Of a stretch of DNA of 64,000 bases, positions 1 to 10,202 are shown one piece after another; position 1 is the first letter of the stretch; each line of letters starts with the position of its first letter. A model generated the notes under the pieces. It had not been told where the DNA came from. It did no database searches and saw only the letters and a list, made by a program, of their open reading frames with translations. The position numbers were made by a program, and so were the translations under genes. The DNA lies in NCBI RefSeq assembly GCF_048544455.1, contig NC_133535.1:85746120-85810119 (forward strand). The letters are read 5' to 3'. The stretch is from Silene latifolia (lineage: Eukaryota > Streptophyta > Magnoliopsida > Caryophyllales > Caryophyllaceae).

Positions 1-245
1 TGACAAAACGCGATATAAAACCCTCGCTGAAAACCCGGTACTCGATCGAGTACCCAACCTACTCGATCGAGTGGCCCCCTACTCGATCGAGTACCCTAGC
101 TACTCGATCGAGTAGCCTCTACTCTATCGAGTACCACTCTTATTACGCAGCTCAGACAGGTTTTTGGCATACTTTCTTAAGACTACCTCCGCTCCCAAGG
201 TCGGTCAACGACGGTCAAAGGGTCCCTAAAAGGGCGGGTATTACA
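1..245 (-). mobile_element. Chromovirus-like LTR fragment, minus orientation
   Basis: Read on the minus strand, the segment starts at 245 with TGTAATACCCGCCC, the same TGTAATAC-type LTR start as the plus-strand LTR at 5562, and then runs into an array of five ACTCGATCGAGT-type palindromes (cores near 41, 62, 82, 103 and 122) and a TATA-rich stretch at 12-19. Its general plan matches the U3 region of the LTRs at 5562 and 10203, but the sequence between motifs is diverged, so it is a related family and not the same one. The rest of the element lies left of the window. It abuts and truncates the LTR that continues from 246. Confidence 0.6.
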
Positions 246-1058
246 GATGTAGAGACCGTCTGATAGTTGTGCTTTCCAGGTAGGATTTCCTACTCAATAT
301 TAGTCCCATAATGGGATGATTGTTGATGTGTTGAGATTGATTGTTTGATATAGTAATTGTATTGTGACGGCTGTGATTGTGATTGTGGTTGTTTGTCTAT
401 GGTTCTCGAGATGCGTTCTCGGCTGAGTGGAGTCACTTGCGGGAGTGGCTTCACGCCCTAGTTTCGCCCTTCGTGGAATCCGCCACGGAAGGGGATGTGC
501 ACATTAATGGACAGGGTTATCGCTCGGTATGATGAGCGGGGCTTAGGTGGGAACGACTGCGGTCCCCCACTGGCAGGGCTGCTCCAGTGGACAGTCAATG
601 ATTGAGATTGTTGGGATTGGTGTGATTGTGTGTGTGTGACGGCTAAGCTGTCTGTTTATCTTATTGTTGATATATTTAGTGGTGTGATTAGTACTGACCT
701 CGGTTGTTGTTTTGTAAACCTGCGGTGATCCATTCGGGGATGGTGAGCAGTAATTGAGTAGGTTTGCGCAGGTTTGAGTTGAGTACTGGGATAGCTGGGA
801 TGTGCCACCGTCTGACGATAGAAGTCTTCCGCTGTAGTTTTTTAGTTTTATGACATTTCAGTATTTCAGTAGACAGTTGGTTTTAAGAACTTGTACCCGT
901 ATTTTGGGATTTGGTTTCAGTTGTACTTTTAACTAAAGTTATATCATTTAAGTTGTTTCATTAATGTCTTATGAATATCATGCCTCGGGTAACCGAGATG
1001 GTAATATCTTCATACCTGAGTGGTCCTGGTAAGGCACTTGGAGTATGGGGGTGTTACA
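246..1058 (+). mobile_element. 5'-truncated left LTR of chromovirus-like element
   Basis: This is the 3' two thirds of an LTR that is nearly identical to 6111-6878 and more distantly similar to 10746-11585. It ends in GTGTTACA, directly before the primer binding site at 1061. Its U3 part is missing because the opposite-orientation LTR at 1-245 interrupts it. It keeps a 27-bp segment around 457-483 that the right LTR (5562-6878) lacks; the third LTR at 10977 also has that segment, so the right copy suffered the deletion. Confidence 0.85.
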
Positions 1059-1060
1059 AA

Positions 1061-1072
1061 TGGTATCAGAGC
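1061..1072 (+). other. Primer binding site, initiator-Met tRNA type
   Basis: TGGTATCAGAGC lies two bases after the LTR end. This is the classic plant LTR-retrotransposon primer binding site complementary to the 3' end of initiator-methionine tRNA. It fixes the element's orientation as plus and the LTR boundary at 1058. Confidence 0.92.
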
Positions 1073-2000
1073 GACGATCCTGAAACCTGTAACCAATGAA
1101 TCCAATGAACATAGGGAGTCAATTAAAATGAACCCGGGGTAAAGGTTGTAGGAGTTGATGCAAAGACTTGGGAGACGTCCTAAAGTCGCGAACTCACCCT
1201 ACAATTTTGAACCGGTCACCATGGGATATGAGTCGGGATTGCTATGTGTTTATCCTGTGAATTGTGTACCTATATGGTAATGTGTGGCATGAATCAGTGG
1301 ATGTATGTATGTGGAGAATGGGGAATGTATAGAAAAGATGGTGATAATGTGATTTCGTATGTTGTTGATTGAAAGCATGTTGCATGATAGTTGGTTTACA
1401 ATGTTGGTTGGAATTGTTAGAAAAGTGTATGAGAATGATGAGTAATGTGTTGGACATGGATGAATTGATTGGAAAAGATGGAGTAGCAATTGCATGAGAA
1501 TATGAATTTTGTGATTATGAATATGTTTAGGTGACTAAGTGTATTTGTAATGTTGTTGTATTAGTAACATGGAAATAGGATTTGTAAGGTATGAGAATGT
1601 TGTGTTACGAAAAGTTATAAAATTTAAAGTATGCGGTTAGTACATGACTAATGAGTTAAATAATATATGTGCATGATGGATGTTGTTGCTTGATTTTTGA
1701 AGATGGTAACATGAGATTAGCAATACTGGTTTTATGAGTACTGAGTCGTTTTGTCTACCTTGTTGTTGTTTAAGTCGTTTGGGAAGTAAAAATCAATAGT
1801 TGTGTTTTTCGTTTATAAAGAGGGTGTCTTTAAACTGTTATAACTTGAGATGCATAAATGATTTTGATGTGATTCCAATTGGAGGTGATAACTTGTCCTT
1901 TTACGATTCTAACGATAGGTCACACGCCCAAAACGACTAAGAAACGAGTGAGTTATGACTGTTTTACGAAAACTGGACAGTGCTGAGAAATGCCTAGGTA

Positions 2001-2165
2001 CTCGATCGAGTAGCCTTGGTACTCGATCGAGTAGGGTGGGACTCGATCGAGTACGTCAGTTACTCGATCGACTGGCCCTGGTAATTTGTTTACGTGCTTC
2101 TGATCTTCACCTACTCGATCGAGTAAATCGCTTACTCGATCGAGTGGCATGTACTCGATCTAGTG
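2001..2165. repeat. Internal ACTCGATCGAGT palindrome array
   Basis: Seven ACTCGATCGAGT-type units occur at about 2001, 2022, 2042, 2063, 2114, 2135 and 2154, with most steps 19-21 bp and one gap. They are the same motif as in the U3 arrays, but here they are inside the internal region and no TATA-like box follows on either strand. Confidence 0.85.
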
Positions 2166-5100
2166 ACTCCTGTTTTGGGTCATATGCTTATCTTTTGAAT
2201 TCGTTGCATATTATGTTTAATTCAAAGATGTTATTTTACTTCTTTATGGATTGTTTTACATGTATGTTGGTCTTGATACGTAAGTTACCCAATCTTATGG
2301 TGAAGTGAGTGGCACCTGTGGTGAGTAGGAGTTCGGTGGGAGGACATGAGTTATATGTGTTGTGATAGACAGTGGGAAAAAAAAAAAGACAGATTGGTAT
2401 GGTTTATTGAGACATAGAGCATGTTTTGTGAGATGAGATGAACGATATGTTTGTATGTTGAGTAATGCAAAAGTAATTGAATGTGGGCAAGGGATGACGT
2501 GAGTTTATGGAACGTGAGAATGAAAAGATTGAAATGAGGGACGCAAATGGCGGCAGCTTGAGATGTGTAAAGAATCATGGAGGGGGATGGTTAGGAGTCG
2601 TGTGGGTTAAGAATATACACAATGAAAGTTCATTTTAAAGGGGTTGAGAAGAGTAGTATATAGTGAACTTTGTGGAGACATGTCGCGAGGTGGATTTGTA
2701 GACAGTGAGTGAGTTTGGAAGATTTGGTTTATTAAGAGGTGAAACTACGTGTGATTTCTTTGGGCATTTAACGGTATGAAATAAATTTTGATTTCTAGAG
2801 ATGTACGAAGGAGATGCAATTGTTTGAACAGTGAACGTTGATTTTATGGATAGATTAGTGGCAAGTGTGAGTGATAGCATAATAAGAGAAGATCCATGGT
2901 AAGAAAGAGTGAGATGATATCGATATAAAATAATGAGATGTGAGTCTTGGAGCAATGAGAAAGTAACCGGAACACTAAAGAGTTAGGAAGAAGTAATAAG
3001 GAGTTTTATGGTTAATTGATTTTGTCGAGAGTAAAAGAAAAGAATGAGGGGAGTAAAACTAGAAAAATGTTGACCGGAGTTATGTGATATAAAAGTAAGG
3101 AATCGTCAAGATGTATGATACTATCATGGGGATTTGAGTTAATGGTTACATAGGAGTCTCGGGACAACATGATTATTCATGGGTTTTGAGGAATTAAGGG
3201 AGTAAGAGGTTGATAGAGTATCTGCACGATATGAGATATTGGTGGAGAGTTAGATGACGATACAGTTAAGGATAGTGTTGGGAAGAATGTTGAGGTAAAT
3301 TTTGTTGGTGGATTTGATGTTCATTATTTGGAATGTTAACCAAAGATAGGAAAGAAACTGTGATGCTTAGAGATGAGTGTAAGAGGTTTGATGTCCGGAC
3401 AGTGGTAGTGTTATGGTTTGTGACTCATGGTTAAGAGTGATGGTATATTAGAAAGGTAGCAATTCTAAAGAGGTTGTTTTGGTAGGGACCTGATTGTTGT
3501 GTATGATTGTGAGAGGGTATAAGATGTGGTTAGATGAGGCGGGTGCTAATAGTGGAATAGTAATGGTATAGTTATACTTGGCATGAGGTGATGGTTATGC
3601 GAATGGGGGAATATGTTATGAGGGGCATATGAGTTAAGCTCGGGCGGCAGGTAACCTTTATCGAGTGGTAACTTACGTGATCAGGACTGACCAGTTGGAT
3701 GTGATTACGGGTCTATGATGTGTATAAATGCTTGTGTGAGGTTCTGACCTCACGGGAAGTGGTATGGTGTGATAGTTATAAAGCTGTTATCTGAGTGTTC
3801 TGTAATATATGTTGGACACGGTAATTTAATTGAATGATATTCAAAAAAGTAATAATTTGATTGATCTGGCATGACTGGTTATACTTGTATGTATTCATGA
3901 TATATGTTATTCCGTGATGTGGTAAGGGGATGATGTTCATGAGGTTATTATCTGTTTAATTCATATAATATGTTGCTTTGTGATTTAGTAAAGTGGATTT
4001 GAGTAAGTTTTTCTTGTCCGAGAAGTTATGTTGAGTCAGTGCTTATGGGATTGTGTAAGTTGTGATGACTATCGATGTGGTTGTGGTGCCTCGGGTGGTG
4101 ATCCGGGCACGGTATTTAGTGTTGTAATGCGGGTATTTTCGCACTGCGGTGTGGCTGTTGGTGGCGGTGTTGCGATGCCGTCACCGGTTGTGGTGGAGTA
4201 GGCGGGATGATTATGATTCGAGTTTCGAAAGTACATACCAGTCATACATAGATTGTTGTTTTGTTTGATGTTGCTTCCTGTGAGTTTCAGTTTGTGCAGA
4301 TAGACAGTTGTTTTGTTATTGATGTTTTCTTTACTAGGTTAAGTTTGGGAATGAGGGTAGAGTACGATATGAAATAGAGTTGTATATGTTTTCGTTGTTG
4401 TCATGGTATAGTGATATTCTGTTGATGGGACACGATTGTGAGAGGTTGTTACAGTAATTTTGATCTTGTTCTAGATAAGGCTTTAGTAGACATGGTAATG
4501 GCAAGTGATTCGTAAAACATGTGTGGTAATGACCTGAAAGATGCAGGTGGTTCATAATCCTTTGTTGAGACAGTGAGTGTAGGGTGTTTGGAGGAATTAG
4601 TGTCATGTTAAGTTGTGTATGAGTCTTGCGGTAATGAAAGAAAGGAACTTGAGGATCTAGTGTGAGTGTACGTAACAAGTGTGGATCGTGAGTTATGCTT
4701 TTGGCGATAAGAGTTTTATATAGTTTATATAGAGAGGTGTGTCATGTTGCTGTAATAGGGAACAAGTGAAGTTTTGGGTTAAGCTAAGGATTTTGTGGTA
4801 TAGGTTAGGTGGTGTGACGAGTGAAGTGAAGTATGAGAGTTGTTTAAGTAAGAGAGCCTTGGATATGTGCATGGCGAGTGTTTAGATTATAGGTGGTTAT
4901 CTTTGACATGCGGTGGTGATGAGGATAATGAAAAGATATATCTGGGATTTAGTATTAGCGAGTTACGAGGACGTAACATTTATCTTAAGAGGAGTAGGAT
5001 GCGATAAAAGAGATTTTGATGGGTGTGCATATGGTAATATATTTGGAAGTTTGAGTCTTGATGTCGAATAAAAGGTTGATTCATGTTGTGGTTAATTTTG

Positions 5101-5207
5101 TTAAAGGTCATGACCGTGCTTGTAGTAGTTCGATGTTTAGGAGTGTGAGAATATTTTACCAGTGTCGACAATTGGATGATGATGTTTATGAGTGTTAGTA
5201 AACTTCG

Positions 5208-5245
5208 AGGACGAAGTTCCTTTTAAGGGTGGTAGAATGTAACAT
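5208..5245 (+). other. Duplicate PPT/LTR-start cassette
   Basis: CTTCGAGGACGAAGTTCC followed by a purine run and TGTAACATTCCG resembles the true 3' junction at 5527-5575 (CTTCGGGGACGAAGTTCG, GGAGGGAAGA, TGTAATACTACGG). It looks like a second, older polypurine tract with the first bases of an LTR, about 320 bp upstream of the functional one. Confidence 0.6.
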
Positions 5246-5550
5246 TCCGTTTGATGTCTATGAGTGTCTTGATTTTGGATTTGATAGTGGACGATATTAT
5301 GGAGCTAGCAGCGTTAGAGGATGGTAGTTGGTTATGTATGGAGTTGGTGTTGTGAGAGATATATATGTGGTGGATACGATATCGTGAGTCATGTTAAGGA
5401 AGTAAACATAGTTGGTGGAGTGGGTGTTAAGAGTTCATGTTTTATGTTTGGTCGAGTTCTTGAGTTCTTAGTTATGTTGTTGTGTCTTGGTCGAGTTAGT
5501 ATGGTTGTTTTTATGTATGGGTTGAACTTCGGGGACGAAGTTCGTTTTAA

Positions 5551-5561
5551 GGAGGGAAGAC
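5551..5561 (+). other. Polypurine tract
   Basis: GGAGGGAAGAC directly precedes the LTR start TGTAATAC at 5562. The position and composition are those of the plus-strand DNA primer of LTR retrotransposons. Confidence 0.8.
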
Positions 5562-6878
5562 TGTAATACTACGGTTTTATGAGTCTCTGGGTACTCTATC
5601 GAGTAGGCCTTACTCTGTCGAGTAAGAGTGTGTTGCGTTTTAAAATAGTTTCTGACCTGTTGGGTACTCGATCGAGTAACGTAGATACTCGATCGAGTAA
5701 GGGGGCACTCGATCGAGTACCTTAGCTACTCGATCGAGTAGCCGGTTTACGGGGAATGTTTTGACAGGTTTTGCTAATAACGCGAGTTTGATATAAAAGG
5801 TTTCCGTCAGTTTATTTAATCACTTTTAACCTTTCTAAACCCTTCAAAAGAAAAAGAAGTTACGTAGTTCTCTCTCGTCGCGTTGTTGGTAAATCCCCAA
5901 GGCTAGGAGTGTCGGATCATCTTGTTCTCTGCATCATAGTGTTCCTTGCGTCAAGGGTAAGATCTACATACCAATTTTATACTGTTTCTTTGAGTTTGTT
6001 TAAAACCCTAATTGGGTAGATTTGGGGGTTCTTGAGTAGTTTGTGATTTGGTAGCATTTGTATGTTGTATGATAGGAGGAGGTTTCGTAGAAGAAGCTTT
6101 TTGATACAGCTGTAGAGACCGTCTGATAGTTGTGCTTTCCAGGTAGGATTTCCTACTCAATATTAGTCCCATAATGGGATGATTGTTGATGTGTTGAGAT
6201 TGATTGTTTGATATAGTAATTGTATTGTGACGGCTGTGATTGTGATTGTGGTTGTTTGTCTATGGTTCTCGAGATGCGTTCTCGGCAGAGTGGAGTCTCT
6301 TGCGGGAGTGGCTTCACGCCACGGAAGGGGATGTGCACATTAATGGACAGGGTTATCGCTCGGTATGATGAGCGGGGCTTAGGTGGGAACGACTGCGGTC
6401 CCCCACTGGCAGGGCTGCTCCAGTGGACAGTCAGTGATTGAGATTGTTGGGATTGGTGTGATTGTGTGTGTGTGACGTTAAGTCATGTGTTTATCTTATT
6501 GTTGATATATTTAGTTGTGTGATTAGTCTTGACCCGGTTGTTGTTTTGTAAACTGCGGTGATCCATTTGGGGATGGTGAGCGAGAATTGAGCGAGTTTGA
6601 GTTGAGTCTTTGGGATAGCTGGGATGTGCCACCGTCTGACGATAGAAGTCTTCCGCTGTAATTTTTTAGTTTTATGACATTTCAGTATTTCAGTAGACGG
6701 TTTTAAGAACTTGTACCCGTACTTTGGGATTTGGTTTCAGTTGTACTTTTCACTAAAGTTATATCATTTAAGTTGTTTCGTTATTGTCTTATGAATATCA
6801 TGCCTCGGGTAACCGAGATGGTAATATCTTCATACCTGAGTGGTCCTAGTAAGGCACTTGGAGTAGGGGGGTGTTACA
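5562..6878 (+). mobile_element. Complete right LTR of chromovirus-like element
   Basis: The LTR runs from TGTAATACTACGG to GTGTTACA (1317 bp, TG...CA ends). Its 3' half matches 246-1058 closely. It contains a U3 palindrome array and a TATA box. Immediately after it, at 6879, the antisense PMD-like reading frame of a Tat element begins abruptly, so this element inserted into that frame. The left flank is outside or destroyed, so the target duplication cannot be checked. Confidence 0.88.
5594..5800 (+). promoter_or_regulatory. U3 palindrome array and TATA box
   Basis: Palindromic units begin at 5594 (CTCTATCGAG), 5613 (CTCTGTCGAG), 5667, 5688, 5708 and 5729 (CTCGATCGAG), giving steps of 19, 21, 20 and 21 bp apart from one gap. 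TATAAAA follows at 5792-5798, about 55 bp after the last unit. This is the arrangement expected of a U3 enhancer in front of a core promoter. The enhancer role is inferred. Confidence 0.7.
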
Positions 6879-7450
6879 AGGCAAGCCGGAGATCATGTCG
6901 TAAACCTCCAAAGTAACCCTGATCTCTCCAAAAAGCATATGGAAATTCGAGGTCGTGTCCCAAAAGCGATCTAGGAAAGCTCGAATCAGGCACATGTTGG
7001 CCCGAATCTTCTTCCCTTTGATCTCTAGCAAGCCCCTCATCAAGGATCCGAAGGCCCCACGCTTGATGATCACCTTCTCCTCCTCCGACATTTTCTCATA
7101 GGCCTACATCATGGTCGTATTCCGGGAAAATGACCTTATATTCCCGGCCTCCTGCATTTTCAAAATTTTATTAGTTTCTTAGCTATGTAAAGCAGATAAT
7201 ATAAAGAAAGACTTAATGCAATGCAAGAAAAAGATTTAAATCTCACCATGCTTCGTGCCGCACGGTACGACAAGTGACTCTCTACTGCCAAAATGGGATG
7301 CCGACCATCCCATTTATCAGCCCACTGAGGCGCAGGCGTAAGCTGGCGCCCTCTCCTCCTCACGTTGACCCTCCAGGCCGCTTCTTCCTCTCCCACCATT
7401 TCCCCCATGAGAACTACCATGGTCGTAAGGGGATCGACATCTACCTCCAT
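6879..7450 (-). pseudogene. Antisense PMD-like ORF of Tat-A, broken
   Basis: On the minus strand two coding blocks are visible. The first (7450 to about 7247) ends at a good splice donor (ATG|GTGAGA) and the second (7151 to 6879) begins after an acceptor (TGCAG|GAGG), leaving an intron of about 95 bp. The second block contains FLDRFWDTTSNFHMLFGE, which resembles the plant mobile domain pattern (W-x-x-x-T-x-x-F-H-x-x-x-G-E) followed by a LxGLP-like end. An in-frame TAG lies shortly before the MSEEEKVI segment, and the frame is cut at 6879 by the LTR ending at 6878. Antisense extra ORFs in Tat and Athila elements are known. Function unknown; clearly inactive here. Confidence 0.6.
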
Positions 7451-9190
7451 AGCGTCTCGTCCCGACGTGGAAGGTATGTCATCTGCAAAGGAAGCAAAAT
7501 CAAAGCATTTAGAGGCCGTCTTAAGCCGTTTTCAAGCCATTTTTCTCGAGCCCTACCATCAAGCAAGTCGACAAAAGTGATAAAATCATGTTCCTACGTG
7601 TTTAAACTAAGCTTAGTCATGGACACGAGCCGAAATTTCGGCAGCATTTCGCTACTATGGCCAAAATCCATACAAAAAGTGTCCCGGAAGACCTATCACA
7701 AACCAAAATTTTGATATGATAGGAAGTTTACCAATCATCCAAGGATTCCAGAACATCAAGTTTCATCAAAAATCGACTAGTTTAAGGCCATTTTCGAGCC
7801 CTTTGAAGCGGTTTAGCAAAGATCGTCTTATTTTGGTCTCATTTCATGAAAACTCAACGAAAATTCAAAATGAATATATGGTTATACTCCTAGCATGTTC
7901 AATTATGCATTTCTAATGTCAATTTCAAAGGACAAATTCATTCGGGATGGAACCCCCAAATTTTCGATTGTTTTTGGGCATAAAAACCCTAATTTCCTAT
8001 CCAATTCAAGCTACAAATGCAGTTTAAAGTAAAGAAAAGATACATACCTGGATTTGTCATAATTTGTGGCGTATTTTGATCAATTTTTTGTGAAATTTGG
8101 TTGGGTATACGGTTTTATCGAGAGGAAGAAGAAGAAGAAGAGTTTGGTTTAAATGAAATAAGAACTCGTGCCGAGTTCTATTTTACTCAGGCACGAACAA
8201 GCTCGGGAGAAAACGCAGTGTTTGCTGCGCCTCTTCCTCAGGCCTATTCTCTGCTGCGCCTCTTCTTCAGTAGGTTTTAAAGCAACTGTTCTTTAGTTCA
8301 TTGCAAGTTTGTTATTTGCGGGCCCAAGCCCCATATATTTTTCCACTCTTGGATATTTCCTTTAGTGCTAGGGGTATTTTTACTCCGTATATTTCCTGCG
8401 GGCGTATTTCTTCACCAAATTGGTCTACATTTTTTCGAGCGGTTGCAATATTTTATTCCCCAATGAGAGGTCGTTGCCACTATACAGCCCATGTATTTCC
8501 TTAAATACAAACCTCATTTTCTATAAAATAAAATAAATCTCAAGCATTTGGCTCTCGGAAAGTCCCATTCTCAAGACAGTTATTATCCAGTAGTTCTCAG
8601 AATGATCTATCTTCTACAAATCAGTTATTCTTCAGCGTTTTTCGAAAAGTCTCGCCCTCTACCAAAGTTAATTATTGTCAGCAGTTCTCGGAAAGTCCTG
8701 CCTTTTCTCAGCAGTCCTCGGAAAGTCCTGCCTTTTCTTCAAGCTTTCTCGGAAAGTCTCGTCTTCTACTCAAGTCAATTATTCTTTAGTGGCTCTCGGA
8801 ATGTTCCGCCTTCAACCAAAATAAGTATTGATTAGCGGCTCTCTGAAAGTTTCGTTGCTTCAAGCATTCTCAGAAAGTCTCGCTCTACTATAAACGTCAA
8901 GTTTGCTCAGCGGTTCTCGGAAAGTCCTGCCCCTTCATTGTTGGTTCTCAGAAAGTCCCAGTTTGCCTACATCTCAGGTATGATTTCTTCTTGTGGCTGG
9001 TGGCTTCCTCACGTAGTTTAATGGACTTTAAACGAACTTCCTCGAAAGTCGACAAACTCTAAAATTTTCCCGACGACAAGTTCTTGGCTCAAACCCCTTG
9101 AGCCGCCTCGCGTCGCCATTGTCTTCAGGTTGTAATCTTCGATTGACCTGAATGTTATACTTCGACTTTTACCTTGTCCAAACCTCAGTC
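7451..9190 (+). mobile_element. 3' internal region of Tat-A, mostly non-coding
   Basis: This stretch lies between the antisense ORF and the polypurine tract at 9191. I see no conserved protein. It holds a GAAGAAGAAG run near 8130, two copies of TGCTGCGCCTCTTC at 8223 and 8252, and a degenerate tandem repeat at 8556-8960. Its last 200 bp (CTCAGGTATGATTTCTTCTT and the CCTTGTCCAAACCTCAGTC block) are homologous to the end of Tat-B at 45430-45570, which ties it to the Tat lineage. Confidence 0.6.
8556..8960 (+). repeat. Degenerate CTCGGAAAGTC tandem repeat
   Basis: CTCGGAAAGTC or one-base variants recur about ten times with spacings of roughly 30-60 bp. The units are separated by short C/T-rich spacers such as CTGCCTTTTC. 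The reading frames that cross it are spurious. Confidence 0.75.
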
Positions 9191-9203
9191 AAAGTGGGGG
9201 CTC
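9191..9203 (+). other. Polypurine tract of Tat-A
   Basis: AAAGTGGGGGCTC directly precedes TGTAGATACC. The identical PPT and LTR start occur at 45570-45592 in Tat-B, so both are the 3' junction of Tat-lineage elements. Confidence 0.85.
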
Positions 9204-10202
9204 TGTAGATACCTCTTTTCTACACCTCCCGCCAACCACCCAAGGATGATTGGGCCGCATGTTTGATCATGCGGAGTGATTTATAACATTTCATAAGTTC
9301 GTCGACACGAGACAACTCAAACAGTCGAGTCAACCTCATGGTCGTCATCTACGTGCCGATACGGTCGTTTTGACAGTAATTAGAGTTCATTTGGAGTCTG
9401 GGCCAGGTCAAAAACCGCTTCCATTTTCTCAATCGTCTTAAACCCGAGTCGGAATATTCGGGAATTTTCCATAGTATTATTCCTAAAATTCTATCTTTTA
9501 TCACGAAAATATCTACCTTGTGGAATAAGGAAGCCTACGTCTTCCCTAATTCCTAAATTAACTGCGGAAATCTTTCTTGCCAAGAAGGAAACTGTCCAAG
9601 AGAGAACGCAGCAGGTACTGCACCTCTTGGAAGGATCGCAGTTCCTGTTGCGCCTCTTCCTGGGCTGCTTTTTGTCCCGTTTTCATATTTTTTTCGGATT
9701 TCTTTCCAATTCTACTCGTACCATAATTCCTCCACGTGATTAGTATAAATAGAGGCCTCCGCCTCACGTATTTCTCATGCGAGTGTCCGCCCTTCTCTTC
9801 TCTCTTTGCATTCTAAGACCGCGCACTTGCTTTTCGACGCCTATGTTCTTGCTCTACGCGACCACGTAAGCTCAGATCATTCTAAGTAGCAGTCATGTTT
9901 GCATGACCGGCCAATTTGACATCTACACTTTAATCAACTCAATGAATTTGTTCTAAATCCTCTTAAGAGGGCACTTTCAGATTACATCGAGTCGAGCAAT
10001 CACTAATATGACAACTTACTTAATATCGCTTCGTCAAAGATGTAAGTCTGAGGTGTAAAATCCCAATTTTATTTATTGTATTTTATTTTGCACCAATTAA
10101 TGTACGGATTTATATCAGAAGTATGCTCAAAACTGCTTTCAAAATCATCCTTTCAAAACTATTTTTCAAAACAGCAGCGAAAGACGTCCTAGAAGAAACG
10201 CA
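9204..10202 (+). mobile_element. Tat-A 3' LTR, 5' part
   Basis: The LTR starts TGTAGATACCTC after the PPT and is cut off at 10202 by the chromovirus-like LTR starting at 10203. It carries a core promoter: a CACGTG G-box at 9733-9738 followed by TATAAATAGAGG at 9744-9755. Beyond the first dozen bases it is not obviously similar to the Tat-B LTR, so Tat-A is a different family of the same lineage. It has two TGCRCCTCTTSS motifs (9617, 9649) like those at 8223 and 8252. Confidence 0.75.
9733..9755 (+). promoter_or_regulatory. Tat-A LTR core promoter with G-box
   Basis: CACGTG at 9733-9738 lies 5 bp before TATAAATAGAGG at 9744-9755. A G-box immediately upstream of a TATA box is a common plant promoter arrangement (bZIP/bHLH sites). 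Activity is not testable from sequence. Confidence 0.55.

Larger units (their letters stand above)
1059..5561 (+). mobile_element. Non-coding internal region of chromovirus-like element
   Basis: About 4.5 kb lie between the PBS and the polypurine tract, but no gag, protease, RT or integrase motif can be read in any frame. The plus strand is strikingly poor in C: hand counts of three 60-base rows (2401, 3421, 4861) give G/C of 18/3, 16/4 and 21/5. Short open frames on the minus strand here are by-products of that composition. The element looks like a non-autonomous derivative (LARD-type) that would need proteins supplied in trans. Chromovirus affiliation rests on LTR, PBS and PPT style only. 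Confidence 0.7.

Noticed and set aside
41..135. CRISPR-like array of regularly spaced palindromic repeats
   Set aside because: Spacers are only 7-10 bp, the sequence is plant repeat DNA, and the same units recur in LTR promoters; no cas genes.
1242..5171. Several minus-strand open frames of 60-115 codons
   Set aside because: They arise from the C-poor plus strand (few stop codons on the other strand), have no family pattern and are His/Asn/Thr-rich artefacts.
8548..8835. 95-codon plus-strand frame
   Set aside because: It is translation of the CTCGGAAAGTC tandem repeat.
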